64,000 nucleotides of DNA from Polynucleobacter arcticus. Lineage in GTDB: Bacteria > Pseudomonadota > Gammaproteobacteria > Burkholderiales > Burkholderiaceae. The notes below the pieces were generated by a model that searched no databases, was not told the origin of the DNA, and saw only the letters and a list, made by a program, of their open reading frames with translations. Every line of letters begins with the position of its first letter. The stretch's first letter is position 1. The stretch lies in the NCBI RefSeq assembly GCF_013307205.1, contig NZ_CP028940.1, positions 1,037,702-1,101,701 of the forward strand, written 5' to 3'. The position numbers were made by a program, and so were the translations under genes. Of the stretch, positions 1 through 10,047 are shown piece after piece.

Positions 1-1
1 A

Positions 2-283
2 GAGGTGCGCTTTAAGGGCCTTACTCTCGACGCTCTGAACGCTTGGGCTGGACCAATGTACGCCTTCTATGAGAGCCAATACGCTACTCATATGGTGCGC
101 GCGGAAGAGAAAATTAAAGCCGTGCTAGCCAACTCCCGGCTTGCCAATCATTTACAAGTTACAGAGGGTGCTGCCTTATTGTCAGTTGAGCGTGTCGCTT
201 TCACCTACGGGAATAAACCAGTAGAAATTCGTCACGCTAGATATGACACTTCTGAACAGCACTATGACAACAAACTCAACTAA
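2..283 (+). CDS. GntR-family regulator, C-terminal part (cut by left edge)
   Basis: The reading frame is open from the first bases and ends at the TAA at 281-283, so only about 93 C-terminal residues are visible. The end of the protein (LLSVERVAFTYGNKPVEIR, then a Tyr-rich tail ending in KLN) matches the last strands of the UTRA ligand-binding domain of HutC-type GntR repressors. The DNA-binding winged-helix half lies outside the window. Position directly upstream of sdhC on the same strand suggests control of the succinate dehydrogenase operon, as expected from similar arrangements in Burkholderiales; this is inference. Ligand unknown. Confidence 0.75.
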   Translation, partial: EVRFKGLTLDALNAWAGPMYAFYESQYATHMVRAEEKIKAVLANSRLANHLQVTEGAALLSVERVAFTYGNKPVEIRHARYDTSEQHYDNKLN

Positions 284-370
284 GTAGTACACTCGAAAAC
301 TGGTAAAAACGACTTTTTAACCCCTTAGAACGCTAAATACCCCACTACTACTCAGGTTTCCAATAGAATA

Positions 371-380
371 TGTTGCAACA
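371..380. promoter_or_regulatory. Palindrome upstream of sdhC, candidate operator
   Basis: TGTTGCAACA is a perfect 10-bp palindrome in the 141-bp gap between the GntR gene and sdhC, 45 bp before the sdhC start. GntR-family dimers bind short palindromes containing GT and AC half-sites, which this has. It could serve the upstream GntR protein, but a 10-bp palindrome can also arise by chance. Confidence 0.35.
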
Positions 381-424
381 CAACAAAACCACACTGAACC
401 TCCACCGAAAGATTGAGATTACCC

Positions 425-844
425 ATGGTTGATGCACAGCAAAACGTAAAAAAAGATAGACCGGTTTACCGAAACATTGGTCTTGCCCAATTAATCAAGT
501 ACCGCCTTCCTTGGGCTGGAAAAGTATCCATTCTTCACCGGATTAGTGGAGCGACGTTGTTTTTGATGCTGCCGTTCTTACTGTATCTCTTCGATCAAAG
601 CTTGGCCTCGGAGATAAGCTATCAAAAGTTTCAAGCAATTACTGGCAACGTGCTGGTAAAAATCGTACTTCTGGGATTGATCTGGTCTTTCTTGCACCAT
701 TTCTGTGCTGGTATTCGCTATTTGTTGTTGGACTTAGACATTGGTGTTGAGAAGCTGGATGCCAACCGTTCAGCAATTTTTGTATTTTTCTTGGGCTTGG
801 CTTTGACTGCGCTCGTTGGCCTCAAACTATTCGGCTTGTACTAA
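425..844 (+). CDS. sdhC: Succinate dehydrogenase cytochrome b556 subunit SdhC
   Basis: Membrane anchor subunit of complex II, passing electrons from the iron-sulfur subunit to ubiquinone. The 139-residue protein has three hydrophobic segments (about 38-60, 75-95 and 118-138). It carries the family pattern of a Ser-Gly stretch before helix 1 (HRISGATLF) and HHFCAGIRYLLLDLD around residues 91-105, whose second His aligns with the haem b ligand of E. coli SdhC. A TTG at 413 is in frame, but the ATG at 425 (MVDAQQNVKK) is preferred because the family begins there. First gene of sdhCDAB-sdhE-gltA, with 24 bp to sdhD. Confidence 0.93.
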   Translation: MVDAQQNVKKDRPVYRNIGLAQLIKYRLPWAGKVSILHRISGATLFLMLPFLLYLFDQSLASEISYQKFQAITGNVLVKIVLLGLIWSFLHHFCAGIRYLLLDLDIGVEKLDANRSAIFVFFLGLALTALVGLKLFGLY

Positions 845-868
845 GCGTCTCACTAATAAGGAAATCGA

Positions 869-1234
869 ATGCCTATTTATCAAATCGGACCAAAGCGTTT
901 AGTAGTTGGCGCTCATTACGGCCTTAAAGAGTGGATTATTCAACGTGCAACCGCCATTGTGATGGTAGTTTTCACCATTGTTTTACTGGTTGACTATTGC
1001 ATTGCAGGTAGTGCCACTTACGAAGGTTGGGCTTCATTGTTCAGCAATCAGCTGATGAAGCTTTTGACGCTATTGTTCTTCATCAGCTTGACCTATCACG
1101 CTTGGATTGGTATCCGTGATATCTGGATGGATTACATCAAGCCCGTCAGCATTCGTTTAACACTCCAAGTGTTAACTGTTTTATATCTCGTAGCCTGTGC
1201 GGCCTATGCCGTACAAATTCTGTGGAAAGTGTAA
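869..1234 (+). CDS. sdhD: Succinate dehydrogenase membrane anchor subunit SdhD
   Basis: Second membrane anchor of complex II, which with SdhC forms the haem and quinone site. The 121 residues form three hydrophobic helices. The motif YHAWIGIRDIWMDYIKP, at the end of the second helix, matches the SdhD signature, including the Asp-Tyr pair that lies near ubiquinone in E. coli. The ATG at 869 follows an AAGGAAA-like ribosome site. The stop at 1232-1234 is only 4 bp before the sdhA start, so the genes are translationally close. Confidence 0.93.
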   Translation: MPIYQIGPKRLVVGAHYGLKEWIIQRATAIVMVVFTIVLLVDYCIAGSATYEGWASLFSNQLMKLLTLLFFISLTYHAWIGIRDIWMDYIKPVSIRLTLQVLTVLYLVACAAYAVQILWKV

Positions 1235-1238
1235 GTCA

Positions 1239-3017
1239 ATGACTGCGATTAAAAAAGTATTGCCACGCCGCCGTTTCGACGCGGTAATTATTGGTGCAGG
1301 TGGTTCAGGTATGCGTGCTTCTTTGCAACTAGCAGAAGCTGGCCTGAACGTTGCGGTTTTAACTAAGGTTTTCCCAACTCGCTCCCATACTGTTGCGGCA
1401 CAGGGCGGTATTGGTGCTTCACTGGGAAACATGAGTGAAGATAATTGGCACTATCACTTTTACGACACCATCAAAGGTTCGGACTGGTTAGGCGATCAAG
1501 ATGTTATCGAGTTTATGTGTCGTGAAGCGCCAAAAGTAGTTTATGAGCTCGAGCACTATGGCATGCCTTTTGACCGTAATCCAGACGGCACAATTTATCA
1601 GCGCCCATTTGGTGGACACACTGCCAACTATGGCGAGAAGCCTGTTCAACGTGCTTGCGCTGCAGCCGATCGTACTGGTCATGCAATGTTGCACACCCTA
1701 TATCAACGCAACGTACGCGCAAAAACCAACTTCTTTGTCGAGTGGCTTGCCTTAGATTTAATTCGTGATGATGCTGGCGATGTTGTCGGCGTTACTGCCC
1801 TCGAAATGGAAACCGGCGAGGTCTACATTCTTGAAACTAAAGTAGTCATGATGGCTACTGGTGGTGCAGGCCGTATTTGGGATGCGTCAACGAACGCATT
1901 CATTAATACCGGTGATGGCATGGGTCTGGCAGCACGTGCTGGCATTCCATTGGAAGACATGGAGTTTTGGCAATTCCACCCAACGGGCGTAGCTGGTGCG
2001 GGCGTATTGTTGACAGAGGGTTGTCGCGGTGAGGGCGCTATCTTGCGTAACAAGGACGGCGAGCGCTTTATGGAGCGTTATGCTCCTACTTATAAAGACT
2101 TAGCCCCACGTGACTTCATTTCACGCTGCATGGATCAAGAGATTAAAGAAGGGCGCGGTTGTGGCCCTAATGGTGATTATGTCGTCCTCGATCTAACTCA
2201 CATTGGTGCAGAGACGATCATGAAGCGTTTGCCTTCTGTTTACGAGATCGGTATTAACTTTGCTAACGTTGACGTTACCAAGGAACCAATCCCTGTGGTG
2301 CCAACGATTCACTATCAGATGGGCGGTATTCCGACCAACATTAATGGTCAAGTAGTGGTGCCTGCAAATGGCAAGCATAACGAGATCGTGAATGGTCTTT
2401 ATGCAATTGGTGAGTGTTCATGCGTTTCTGTCCACGGTGCAAATCGTCTGGGTACTAACTCACTGCTGGACTTACTGGTCTTCGGTCGTGCAGCTGGTAA
2501 CCATATCGTTTCTATGGACCTGAAGAATCGTGAATTCAAAAAATTACCTGAGAATGCAGGTGAGCAGACTTTGGCGCGCATTGCAGCACTAGATAACTCA
2601 ACTTCAGGCGAATACGCACAAGATGTTGCAAATGACATTCGCAAGACAATGCAAAAGTATGCCGGCGTGTTCCGCAATCAAGAGTTGATGGACGAAGGTG
2701 TTCGTCAAATGGCTAAGTTGACCGAGCGTGCCAAGCATCTCTGGCTAAAAGACAAGTCACAAATTTTCAATACAGCGCGTATTGAAGCTTTGGAAGTGGC
2801 TAACCTGATTGAGACTGCTAACGCAACGATGATCTCGGCAGCTGCTCGTACCGAAAGTCGTGGCGCGCATTCGCATGATGATCATCTAGAGCGTGATGAT
2901 GAAAACTGGATGAAGCATACCCTTTGGTATAGCGAAGGTAACAAATTGTCTTACAAACCAGTAGTGCTTAAGCCCTTGACTGTTGAGTCCTTCCCACCCA
3001 AAGAACGTACTTTCTAA
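1239..3017 (+). CDS. sdhA: Succinate dehydrogenase flavoprotein subunit SdhA
   Basis: Catalytic subunit oxidising succinate to fumarate in the TCA cycle and respiratory chain. It is 592 residues from ATG 1239. An open frame extends back to 1197, but that would overlap sdhD and add 14 residues unlike the family. The FAD-binding GAGGSG lies at residues 19-24. RSHTVAAQGG places the His that covalently binds FAD at about residue 50. The substrate-binding and catalytic region HPTG...TEGCRGEGA and HGANRLGTNSLLDLLVFG are intact. Length and C-terminus (ending RTF) are normal. It lies between sdhD (4-bp gap) and sdhB (17-bp gap). Confidence 0.97.
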   Translation: MTAIKKVLPRRRFDAVIIGAGGSGMRASLQLAEAGLNVAVLTKVFPTRSHTVAAQGGIGASLGNMSEDNWHYHFYDTIKGSDWLGDQDVIEFMCREAPKVVYELEHYGMPFDRNPDGTIYQRPFGGHTANYGEKPVQRACAAADRTGHAMLHTLYQRNVRAKTNFFVEWLALDLIRDDAGDVVGVTALEMETGEVYILETKVVMMATGGAGRIWDASTNAFINTGDGMGLAARAGIPLEDMEFWQFHPTGVAGAGVLLTEGCRGEGAILRNKDGERFMERYAPTYKDLAPRDFISRCMDQEIKEGRGCGPNGDYVVLDLTHIGAETIMKRLPSVYEIGINFANVDVTKEPIPVVPTIHYQMGGIPTNINGQVVVPANGKHNEIVNGLYAIGECSCVSVHGANRLGTNSLLDLLVFGRAAGNHIVSMDLKNREFKKLPENAGEQTLARIAALDNSTSGEYAQDVANDIRKTMQKYAGVFRNQELMDEGVRQMAKLTERAKHLWLKDKSQIFNTARIEALEVANLIETANATMISAAARTESRGAHSHDDHLERDDENWMKHTLWYSEGNKLSYKPVVLKPLTVESFPPKERTF

Positions 3018-3034
3018 GCGAAGAGAAATAGAAA

Positions 3035-3739
3035 ATGAGTGATATTCGTATATTTGAAATTTACCGCTACGATCCTGATGTCGATGCAGCGCCTCGCATG
3101 GTCCGCTATGAACTTGAGTTAACTGGTGAGCGTATGTTGTTGGATGCTCTGATTTCTCTGAAGAAGCAAGACGAGAGCATCACGTATCGCCGTTCATGCC
3201 GTGAAGGTGTTTGTGGTTCAGATGCGATGAACATCAATGGTAAGAATGGCCTAGCCTGCCTAACCAATATGTTGACCCTGCCAAAGGTGATCACATTGCG
3301 TCCTTTACCTGGTTTACCAGTCGTACGTGACTTAATCGTCGACATGACCTTGTTCTTCAAGCAATATCTGTCTATCAAGCCTTATTTGGTAAACGATAAT
3401 CCTGCGCCAGAAAAAGAGCGCCTCCAGAGTCCTGAGGAGCGCGAAGAGCTCAATGGTTTGTATGAGTGCATTTTGTGCGCATCTTGCTCTACTTCATGCC
3501 CATCCTTCTGGTGGAATCCAGACAAGTTTGTTGGTCCCGCTGGTCTACTTCAGGCTTACCGCTTTATTGCCGACAGTCGTGATGAAGATACCGGACAGCG
3601 CTTGGATAACTTAGAAGACCCATACCGCTTATTCCGCTGCCACACCATCATGAATTGCGTAGACGTTTGTCCTAAGCATTTGAATCCAACCAAAGCTATT
3701 GGAAAGATCAAAGAATTGATGGTTCGTAGGGCAGTATGA
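3035..3739 (+). CDS. sdhB: Succinate dehydrogenase iron-sulfur subunit SdhB
   Basis: Electron-transfer subunit linking the SdhA flavin to the membrane quinone site. In 234 residues it has the plant-type ferredoxin domain with [19 protein letters not shown] for the 2Fe-2S cluster (about residues 55-78). The C-terminal domain carries [12 protein letters not shown] and [13 protein letters not shown] for the 4Fe-4S and 3Fe-4S clusters. A purine-rich ribosome site (GAAGAGA) precedes ATG 3035. The stop overlaps the sdhE start in an ATGA arrangement (3736-3739), suggesting translational coupling. Confidence 0.97.
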   Translation: MSDIRIFEIYRYDPDVDAAPRMVRYELELTGERMLLDALISLKKQDESITYRRSCREGVCGSDAMNINGKNGLACLTNMLTLPKVITLRPLPGLPVVRDLIVDMTLFFKQYLSIKPYLVNDNPAPEKERLQSPEEREELNGLYECILCASCSTSCPSFWWNPDKFVGPAGLLQAYRFIADSRDEDTGQRLDNLEDPYRLFRCHTIMNCVDVCPKHLNPTKAIGKIKELMVRRAV

Positions 3740-4005
3740 CCCTGAGCAATGCAGAGTTATATCGTTTAAAAAGTGACGCCCGCAGAGGGTTGCTTGAGAA
3801 CGATTTAATTCTGCAACGTTTCTTTGAGCGCTATGGCAATCAATTAAATATGGAAGATGGAAAAGTACTAACCCAGTTGCTGGCCTTAGAAGACAATGAT
3901 TTAATGGACTTACTCATTGGTCGCAGGGATTCGGTTGCTGCGTTGGAAAAAGAGTCTCAAGAGGCGTCTTTTAAGTCCGTTTTAGAAAAATTGAGACAGA
4001 AGTAA
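3736..4005 (+). CDS. sdhE: FAD assembly factor SdhE
   Basis: Small cytosolic protein (89 residues) of the SdhE/SDH5/YgfY family that promotes covalent flavinylation of SdhA. The hallmark [15 protein letters not shown] region at residues 15-30 contains the RGxxE motif that contacts the flavoprotein. It starts inside the sdhB stop codon (4-bp overlap), which ties production of the assembly factor to its client complex. 81 bp separate it from gltA, with no clear terminator. Confidence 0.93.
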   Translation: MTLSNAELYRLKSDARRGLLENDLILQRFFERYGNQLNMEDGKVLTQLLALEDNDLMDLLIGRRDSVAALEKESQEASFKSVLEKLRQK

Positions 4006-4086
4006 AGCCCCACCAGCTGCAAGAGCGTTGGAGATGCATGGTCAAATAGCGCATTAATCATCAACTTGAATGACTAAGGATTAGAA

Positions 4087-5400
4087 ATGATTGAATCGGA
4101 TATCAAAGCAAAATTATCATTTTCAGATGGCTCACCGGATATTGACTTGCCTATTTACAAGGGTACAGTTGGCCCCGATGTGATTGATATTCGGAAGTTA
4201 TATGGTCAGACTGGTAAGTTCACCTACGATTCCGGCTTCTTATCGACAGCCTCCTGCAACAGCAAAATTACTTATATTGATGGCGATAAGGGTGAACTGC
4301 TTTACCGCGGTTATCCAATTGAAGATTTGGCGCACAACTGCGACTTCTTAGAGGTTTGTTTCTTGCTGTTAAACGGAGAGTTGCCAAACGCAAAGCAGAA
4401 AAAAGATTTTGAGGACCTGGTTATGCATCACACCATGGTTCATGAGCAAATGCAATTTTTCTTGCGCGGTTTCCGTCGTGACGCTCATCCGATGTCTGTA
4501 TTAACTGGTTTGGTTGGTGCGATGGCTGCGTTCTATCATGATGCGATTGATTACAGTCAACCTAAGGCTCGTGAAATTGCGCAAATTCGTTTAATCGCAA
4601 AGATGCCAACATTGGTAGCAATGGCTTATAAATATTCTGTAGGGCAACCGTTTATCTACCCAGATAACTCCTTGTCATACACAGCCAACTTTATGCGCAT
4701 GATGTTTGCAACGCCTTGTGAAGAGTACAAAGTCAATCCAGTATTGGTGCGCGCTTTGGATCGCATCTTCACATTGCATGCTGATCATGAGCAAAATGCA
4801 TCTACATCTACTGTTCGCTTGTGTGGATCTTCCGGTACAAATCCGTTTGCAGCCATTTCTGCTGGTATTGCTTGCCTCTGGGGCCCAGCCCACGGCGGAG
4901 CAAATGAAGCTTGCTTAGAGATGCTCAATAATATTCAAGCGAATGGTGGTGTTGAAAAGATTCATGAGTTTATTGCGCAAGTAAAAGATAAAAACTCAAA
5001 CGTTCGCTTAATGGGCTTCGGACATCGCGTCTACAAAAACTTTGATCCACGCGCAAAACTCATGCGTGAAACTTGCTATGAAGTATTGAAGGAGATGGGT
5101 CTCGAAGATGACCCTCTGTTTAAGCTGGCGATGACGCTCGAGAAGATTGCTTTAGAAGACGAATATTTCGTAAGTCGTAAGTTGTATCCTAATGTTGACT
5201 TCTATTCTGGAATTGTTCAGCGCGCTTTGGGCGTTCCAACAGAGATGTTCACTTGTATCTTTGCTTTGGCTAGAACAGTTGGTTGGATTGCTCAATGGGA
5301 AGAAATGATTACCGACCCTGAGTACAAGATTGGACGTCCACGTCAGTTATACGTTGGTGAAACTTCTCGTCAAGTTCCTAACATTACTGTTCGTAAATAA
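4087..5400 (+). CDS. gltA: Citrate synthase (type II)
   Basis: Condenses oxaloacetate and acetyl-CoA to citrate, the entry step of the TCA cycle. It is 437 residues, the usual length for the hexameric NADH-sensitive type. Catalytic residues are in [11 protein letters not shown] (substrate His), [14 protein letters not shown] (His) and [13 protein letters not shown] (Asp). ATG 4087 is preceded by AAGGA with a 6-base gap. It follows sdhE on the same strand, and co-transcription with sdh is likely. leuC begins 18 bp after its stop. Confidence 0.97.
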   Translation: MIESDIKAKLSFSDGSPDIDLPIYKGTVGPDVIDIRKLYGQTGKFTYDSGFLSTASCNSKITYIDGDKGELLYRGYPIEDLAHNCDFLEVCFLLLNGELPNAKQKKDFEDLVMHHTMVHEQMQFFLRGFRRDAHPMSVLTGLVGAMAAFYHDAIDYSQPKAREIAQIRLIAKMPTLVAMAYKYSVGQPFIYPDNSLSYTANFMRMMFATPCEEYKVNPVLVRALDRIFTLHADHEQNASTSTVRLCGSSGTNPFAAISAGIACLWGPAHGGANEACLEMLNNIQANGGVEKIHEFIAQVKDKNSNVRLMGFGHRVYKNFDPRAKLMRETCYEVLKEMGLEDDPLFKLAMTLEKIALEDEYFVSRKLYPNVDFYSGIVQRALGVPTEMFTCIFALARTVGWIAQWEEMITDPEYKIGRPRQLYVGETSRQVPNITVRK

Positions 5401-5418
5401 AAGCTTCAGAGGGTATTC

Positions 5419-6828
5419 ATGTCACGTACGCTTTACGATAAATTGTGGGATGACCATGTCATCTATTCTGAACAAGATGGCACCGCCACGATTTATATAG
5501 ATCGTCAACTGCTACATGAGGTAACTAGCCCTCAAGCTTTTGAGGGGCTGAATATAGCCGGCCGTCCGGTGTGGCGTATTTCTGCGAATTTAGCTGTTTC
5601 GGATCATAACGTCCCAACTACAGACCGCTCTGAAGGAATCTCGGATCCAATTTCTAAGCTCCAAGTAGATACACTTGATCAAAACTGTGATGCCTTTGGT
5701 ATCACGCAGTACAAAATGAACGACACCCGTCAGGGGATTGTTCATGTCATTGGACCTGAGCAGGGCGCAACCTTGCCTGGCATGACAGTGGTTTGTGGTG
5801 ATTCCCATACAAGTACTCACGGTGCCTTTGGTGCATTGGCATTCGGTATTGGTACTTCCGAAGTGGAGCATGTACTGGCAACCCAAACCTTGCTCATGAA
5901 AAAGAGTAAGAACATGTTGGTTCGGGTAGATGGGCGCTTACAGCCTGGCTCTACAGCTAAAGATATTGTGCTTGCCGTGATTGGCAAAATTGGCACTGCT
6001 GGCGGTACTGGTTACACTATTGAGTTTGCTGGCGAGGCCATTCGCAATCTGTCTATGGAGGGTCGAATGACCATCTGTAATATGGCAATTGAAGCAGGTG
6101 CCCGCGCTGGATTAGTTGCAGTTGATGAAACTACTATTGAGTACATTCAAGGTCGACCATATGCTCCTAAAGCCGAGGCCTTGCGTCATGCCCTTCAATA
6201 TTGGCGCACTTTGCATTCAGATGCAGATGCGCACTTTGATGCTGTAGTAGAGCTACGAGCAGAAGAAATTGCCCCGCAAGTCACCTGGGGTACTTCGCCA
6301 GAAATGGTGCTTTCAATTAGCGATCGCATTCCTGATCCAGAAAAAGAACGTGACCCAAATAAGCGCTCAGCCATGGAGCGTGCGTTGGAATATATGGGCC
6401 TTGTTCCAAATACCCCGATTAGTAATATTTCTGTAGATAAAGTATTCATTGGCTCCTGTACCAATAGCCGTATCGAAGATATTCGTGCTGCTGCGAAGGT
6501 AGTTGATCGTTTAGGTAAAAAAGTTGCCGCTAACGTTAAATTGGCATTAGTGGTTCCTGGCTCCGGATTAGTTAAGGCTCAAGCAGAGCGTGAAGGTTTG
6601 GATCGTGTATTTAAGGCCGCTGGCTTTGAATGGCGTGAGCCGGGTTGCTCGATGTGTTTGGCAATGAATGCCGATCGCCTTGAGCCTGGTGAGCGTTGCG
6701 CTTCTACCTCCAATCGGAATTTTGAGGGTCGTCAAGGTAACGGCGGTAGGACGCATTTGCTCAGCCCAGCAATGGCTGCTGCTGCAGCGATTGAAGGTCA
6801 CTTTGTTGATGTTCGTAAGATTTCTTAA
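5419..6828 (+). CDS. leuC: 3-isopropylmalate dehydratase large subunit
   Basis: With LeuD converts 2-isopropylmalate to 3-isopropylmalate in leucine synthesis. The 469-residue aconitase-type protein has its 4Fe-4S ligands in [11 protein letters not shown] (about residue 347) and [10 protein letters not shown] (about 410). The substrate motif [20 protein letters not shown] is near residues 130-150. It begins 18 bp after gltA. Its TAA stop overlaps the AAGGAG ribosome site of the next small gene. Confidence 0.97.
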   Translation: MSRTLYDKLWDDHVIYSEQDGTATIYIDRQLLHEVTSPQAFEGLNIAGRPVWRISANLAVSDHNVPTTDRSEGISDPISKLQVDTLDQNCDAFGITQYKMNDTRQGIVHVIGPEQGATLPGMTVVCGDSHTSTHGAFGALAFGIGTSEVEHVLATQTLLMKKSKNMLVRVDGRLQPGSTAKDIVLAVIGKIGTAGGTGYTIEFAGEAIRNLSMEGRMTICNMAIEAGARAGLVAVDETTIEYIQGRPYAPKAEALRHALQYWRTLHSDADAHFDAVVELRAEEIAPQVTWGTSPEMVLSISDRIPDPEKERDPNKRSAMERALEYMGLVPNTPISNISVDKVFIGSCTNSRIEDIRAAAKVVDRLGKKVAANVKLALVVPGSGLVKAQAEREGLDRVFKAAGFEWREPGCSMCLAMNADRLEPGERCASTSNRNFEGRQGNGGRTHLLSPAMAAAAAIEGHFVDVRKIS

Positions 6829-6837
6829 GGAGATACA

Positions 6838-7062
6838 GTGTTTAAATGGTCCTCTTTCACCATGATTAAAAAGCTCACGATTGTTGCTATTGCAGGAATC
6901 ATTCTTTCTGCCTGCGCTAACACCATGGAAGGTGTTGGAAAAGACCTCCAGACCATGGGTAGCTCTATGGGTGGTGCTAACACGAGCAACACGAATAATA
7001 CAAACAATAACAACCAGTCCCAAACTAAAGGGAAAGACGTTGTAGTGACGCCCGTCAAATAA
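6838..7062 (+). CDS. Entericidin-like small lipoprotein
   Basis: 74-residue predicted lipoprotein encoded between leuC and leuD. A consensus AAGGAG at 6827-6832 sits 5 bases before a GTG start at 6838. The in-frame ATG at 6862 has no ribosome site, so GTG is preferred. A hydrophobic signal peptide ends in the lipobox LSAC (residues 23-26). The mature part NTMEGVGKDLQTMGSSM resembles the entericidin EcnA/EcnB family (NTVxGxGKDIQ), followed by a Gly/Asn/Thr-rich low-complexity tail. Entericidins are envelope lipoproteins linked to toxin-antidote behaviour in E. coli; its role inside a leucine operon is unknown. Confidence 0.8.
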   Translation: MFKWSSFTMIKKLTIVAIAGIILSACANTMEGVGKDLQTMGSSMGGANTSNTNNTNNNNQSQTKGKDVVVTPVK

Positions 7063-7104
7063 GCGTTTAATTAGTCATTAGTAGTTATTAAGCAAAAGTT
7101 CATC

Positions 7105-7752
7105 ATGGATAAATTTACGGTATACAAAGGATTGGTTGCTCCGCTGAATCGCGAGAACGTTGATACCGACGCCATTATTCCGAAGCAATTCTTAAAGTCG
7201 ATTAAGAAGACGGGCTTCGGCCAGAACTTATTTGACGAGTGGCGCTACCTAGATCATGGTGAGCCAGGACAGGATTGCAGTTCAAGGCCGCTCAATCCAG
7301 ATTTTGTTTTAAATCAACCTCGCTATAAAGACGCTGGTATTTTGCTGGCTCGCAAGAACTTTGGTTGTGGTAGTTCTCGTGAGCATGCGCCTTGGGCACT
7401 GGATCAATATGGCTTTAGAGCCGTGATTGCCCCGAGCTTTGCTGACATCTTTTACAACAACTGCTTCAAAAATGGCCTTTTACCTATTGTTTTATCTGAA
7501 CTTCAGGTAGACCATTTGTTTAATGAAACTTTGGCTTTTAGTGGGTACCAGATCACTATTGATCTCGATGCCCAGCAAGTGATTACCCCCGATGGGACTG
7601 CATATAGCTTTGATGTAGCTCCATTTCGAAAGCATTGCCTGCTGAACGGTTTAGACGATATCGGCTTAACCCTGCAACATGCAGATAAAATCAAGGCTTA
7701 CGAAGCTGAGCGTATCCTCAAGATGCCTTGGCTTGCGACACAACTGCCGTAG
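7105..7752 (+). CDS. leuD: 3-isopropylmalate dehydratase small subunit
   Basis: Swivelling-domain partner of LeuC, 215 residues. Shows the N-terminal [16 protein letters not shown] and the active-site loop [15 protein letters not shown] (about residues 85-99) characteristic of LeuD. Its ribosome site is weak. It lies 42 bp after the entericidin-like gene and 23 bp before leuB, so leuC, leuD and leuB are probably one transcript despite the inserted lipoprotein gene. Confidence 0.96.
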   Translation: MDKFTVYKGLVAPLNRENVDTDAIIPKQFLKSIKKTGFGQNLFDEWRYLDHGEPGQDCSSRPLNPDFVLNQPRYKDAGILLARKNFGCGSSREHAPWALDQYGFRAVIAPSFADIFYNNCFKNGLLPIVLSELQVDHLFNETLAFSGYQITIDLDAQQVITPDGTAYSFDVAPFRKHCLLNGLDDIGLTLQHADKIKAYEAERILKMPWLATQLP

Positions 7753-7775
7753 TTTTATAGAGTTAAAGGCCTTTC

Positions 7776-8849
7776 ATGAAAATTGCAGTTCTCCCGGGCG
7801 ATGGTATCGGCCCGGAAATCGTTGCTGAAGCCGTTAAGGTGTTAAACGCGCTCGGCCCCAAATTTGATCTTGAGACGGCTCCTGTTGGCGGTGCTGCCTA
7901 CGATGTTGCTGGTCATCCACTGCCTCCCGCTACATTAGAGCTCGCTAAAAAAGCAGATGCGATTTTATTTGGGGCTGTTGGCGATTGGAAATACGACACA
8001 CTAGCTCGTGAACTACGTCCCGAGCAGGCTATTTTAGGTTTGCGTAAACATCTCGAACTATTTGCCAACTTTAGGCCGGCGATTTGTTACGACGAGTTAA
8101 CGGCGGCTTCCAGTCTAAAGGCAGAGATTGTTGGCGGTCTCGATATTCTGATTATTCGTGAATTGAATGGCGATATTTATTTTGGTCAGCCTCGCGGCAT
8201 TCGTACATCGGAGTTGCCATTGTTTAAGGGTGCGCGTGAAGGCTACGACATGATGCATTACAGCGAGCCAGAAGTAGAGCGCATTGGACGTGTTGCATTT
8301 GAGGCGGCACGCAAGCGCAGCAAGAAAGTGTGTAGTGTTGATAAAGCAAATGTTTTGGAGACCTCGCAACTATGGCGCGAAGTCATGATTCGCGTTGCAA
8401 AAGAATATCCCGATGTTGAGTTGTCTCATATGTATGTTGACAATGCGGCGATGCAGTTAGTGAAGGCCCCTAAAGCGTTTGACATTGTCGTGACTGGTAA
8501 TTTATTTGGAGACATTCTCTCTGATGAAGCCGCTATGTTGACTGGCTCTATTGGTATGTTGCCATCAGCTTCATTAGATAAAAACAACAAAGGTTTGTAT
8601 GAGCCTAGCCATGGCTCCGCACCGGATATTGCTGGCAAAGGCATTGCTAACCCATTGGCGACGATTTTGTCTGCGGCTATGATGTTGCGTTACTCCTTGG
8701 CAATGCCGTTAGAGGCCGATCGGATTGAAGCAGCGGTACAAAAAGTACTTTCTCAAGGCTTGCGCACTGCGGACATCTTCACTGAAGGTACCACGAAGGT
8801 TTCTACTGTGGAAATGGGTGATGCCGTCGTAGCCGCACTTTCTAAATAA
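7776..8849 (+). CDS. leuB: 3-isopropylmalate dehydrogenase
   Basis: NAD-dependent oxidative decarboxylation of 3-isopropylmalate to 2-oxoisocaproate. It is 357 residues, normal length. The start [18 protein letters not shown], the metal-binding [20 protein letters not shown] and the NAD-loop [18 protein letters not shown] are all intact. ATG 7776 follows AAAGG. asd follows after 40 bp. Confidence 0.97.
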   Translation: MKIAVLPGDGIGPEIVAEAVKVLNALGPKFDLETAPVGGAAYDVAGHPLPPATLELAKKADAILFGAVGDWKYDTLARELRPEQAILGLRKHLELFANFRPAICYDELTAASSLKAEIVGGLDILIIRELNGDIYFGQPRGIRTSELPLFKGAREGYDMMHYSEPEVERIGRVAFEAARKRSKKVCSVDKANVLETSQLWREVMIRVAKEYPDVELSHMYVDNAAMQLVKAPKAFDIVVTGNLFGDILSDEAAMLTGSIGMLPSASLDKNNKGLYEPSHGSAPDIAGKGIANPLATILSAAMMLRYSLAMPLEADRIEAAVQKVLSQGLRTADIFTEGTTKVSTVEMGDAVVAALSK

Positions 8850-8889
8850 AACACAACACTACATAACCTTATTTAATAGATTATTCATC

Positions 8890-10047
8890 ATGGTAAACAC
8901 AAAGACACCCTTAGTCGGTTTAGTTGGTTGGCGCGGTATGGTTGGTAGCGTTCTGATGGAAAGAATGTTGGCTGAAAAAGATTTCGATCTGATTGAGCCT
9001 GTTTTTTTTAGTACTAGCCAGGCTGGTAGCCAAGTTCCCTTATTCAATGCCCAGCAAGTTACTAGAAATGAAAATGCTTTACTAGATGCAAACGACATCA
9101 AAGCGCTATCTCGCTGCGACATCATTTTGACTTGCCAGGGCGGTGACTATACCAACGATATCTATCCAAAACTGCGTGCAGCTGGTTGGGATGGTCACTG
9201 GATTGATGCTGCTAGTGCATTACGCATGAAAGATGATGCAGTATTGGTGCTGGATCCCGTTAACCGATCTGTTATTGATAAAGCATTGGCTGCTGGTGGC
9301 AAGAACTGGATTGGCAGCAACTGCACAGTGAGTTTGATGATGATGGCCATGGGTGGTTTGGTCAAAGCGGATATGGTTGAGTGGATTAGTGCCATGACCT
9401 ACCAAGCCGCCTCCGGTGCTGGCGCCCAAAATATGCGCGAACTTTTGCTGCAAATGGGCGCTTTACGTGACAGCGTAGCTACTGAATTAGCCGATCCATC
9501 ATCTTGGATCTTAGATATTGACCGCAAGGTTACTGAAACATTACGCTCATCTGACTTTCCTAAGAAAAATTTCCGTAATACACCTTTGGCAGGCAGCTTG
9601 ATTCCCTGGATCGATGTTCCAGTTGAGAACGGTCAAACAAAAGAAGAGTGGAAGGGCGGGGCTGAGTTTAATAAGATTTTAGGTCGTCCTGCATTTAGAA
9701 CCCCCGGCAGCATTCCAATCGACGGTCTGTGTGTCCGTGTTGGCGCTATGCGTTGTCATTCTCAGGGTTTGACAGTGAAACTAAAAAAAGATATTCCGCT
9801 AAAAGAGATTGAGGAGATCTTGGCTAACGATAACCAATGGGTCAAAGTAATTCCCAATGATCGTGAGACTACCGAGCGCGAATTATCACCAGCTGCAATT
9901 AGCGGTACTTTGACAGTACCTATTGGTCGTTTACATAAGATGGCGATGGGTCCAGAGTATCTGGGCGCATTTACAGTTGGCGACCAACTGTTATGGGGTG
10001 CAGCAGAGCCACTTCGTCGCATGCTCCGTATCTTGCTTGAGCGCTAA
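8890..10047 (+). CDS. asd: Aspartate-semialdehyde dehydrogenase
   Basis: Reduces aspartyl phosphate to aspartate semialdehyde, the branch point to lysine/diaminopimelate, threonine and methionine. It is 385 residues of the proteobacterial type. The NADP-binding [16 protein letters not shown] is at residues 9-24, the nucleophile Cys lies in [11 protein letters not shown] (about residue 144), and the C-terminal half has the dimerisation domain. Its TAA stop and the fimV ATG overlap by one base (TAATG at 10045-10049), which favours coupled translation. Confidence 0.96.
   Translation: MVNTKTPLVGLVGWRGMVGSVLMERMLAEKDFDLIEPVFFSTSQAGSQVPLFNAQQVTRNENALLDANDIKALSRCDIILTCQGGDYTNDIYPKLRAAGWDGHWIDAASALRMKDDAVLVLDPVNRSVIDKALAAGGKNWIGSNCTVSLMMMAMGGLVKADMVEWISAMTYQAASGAGAQNMRELLLQMGALRDSVATELADPSSWILDIDRKVTETLRSSDFPKKNFRNTPLAGSLIPWIDVPVENGQTKEEWKGGAEFNKILGRPAFRTPGSIPIDGLCVRVGAMRCHSQGLTVKLKKDIPLKEIEEILANDNQWVKVIPNDRETTERELSPAAISGTLTVPIGRLHKMAMGPEYLGAFTVGDQLLWGAAEPLRRMLRILLER

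Noticed and set aside
1197..1238. Upstream extension of sdhA
   Set aside because: Would overlap sdhD and add 14 residues not found in SdhA; ATG 1239 fits the family.
6568..7023. 151-residue - strand frame across leuC end and the lipoprotein gene
   Set aside because: Antisense to two supported genes and without recognisable features.
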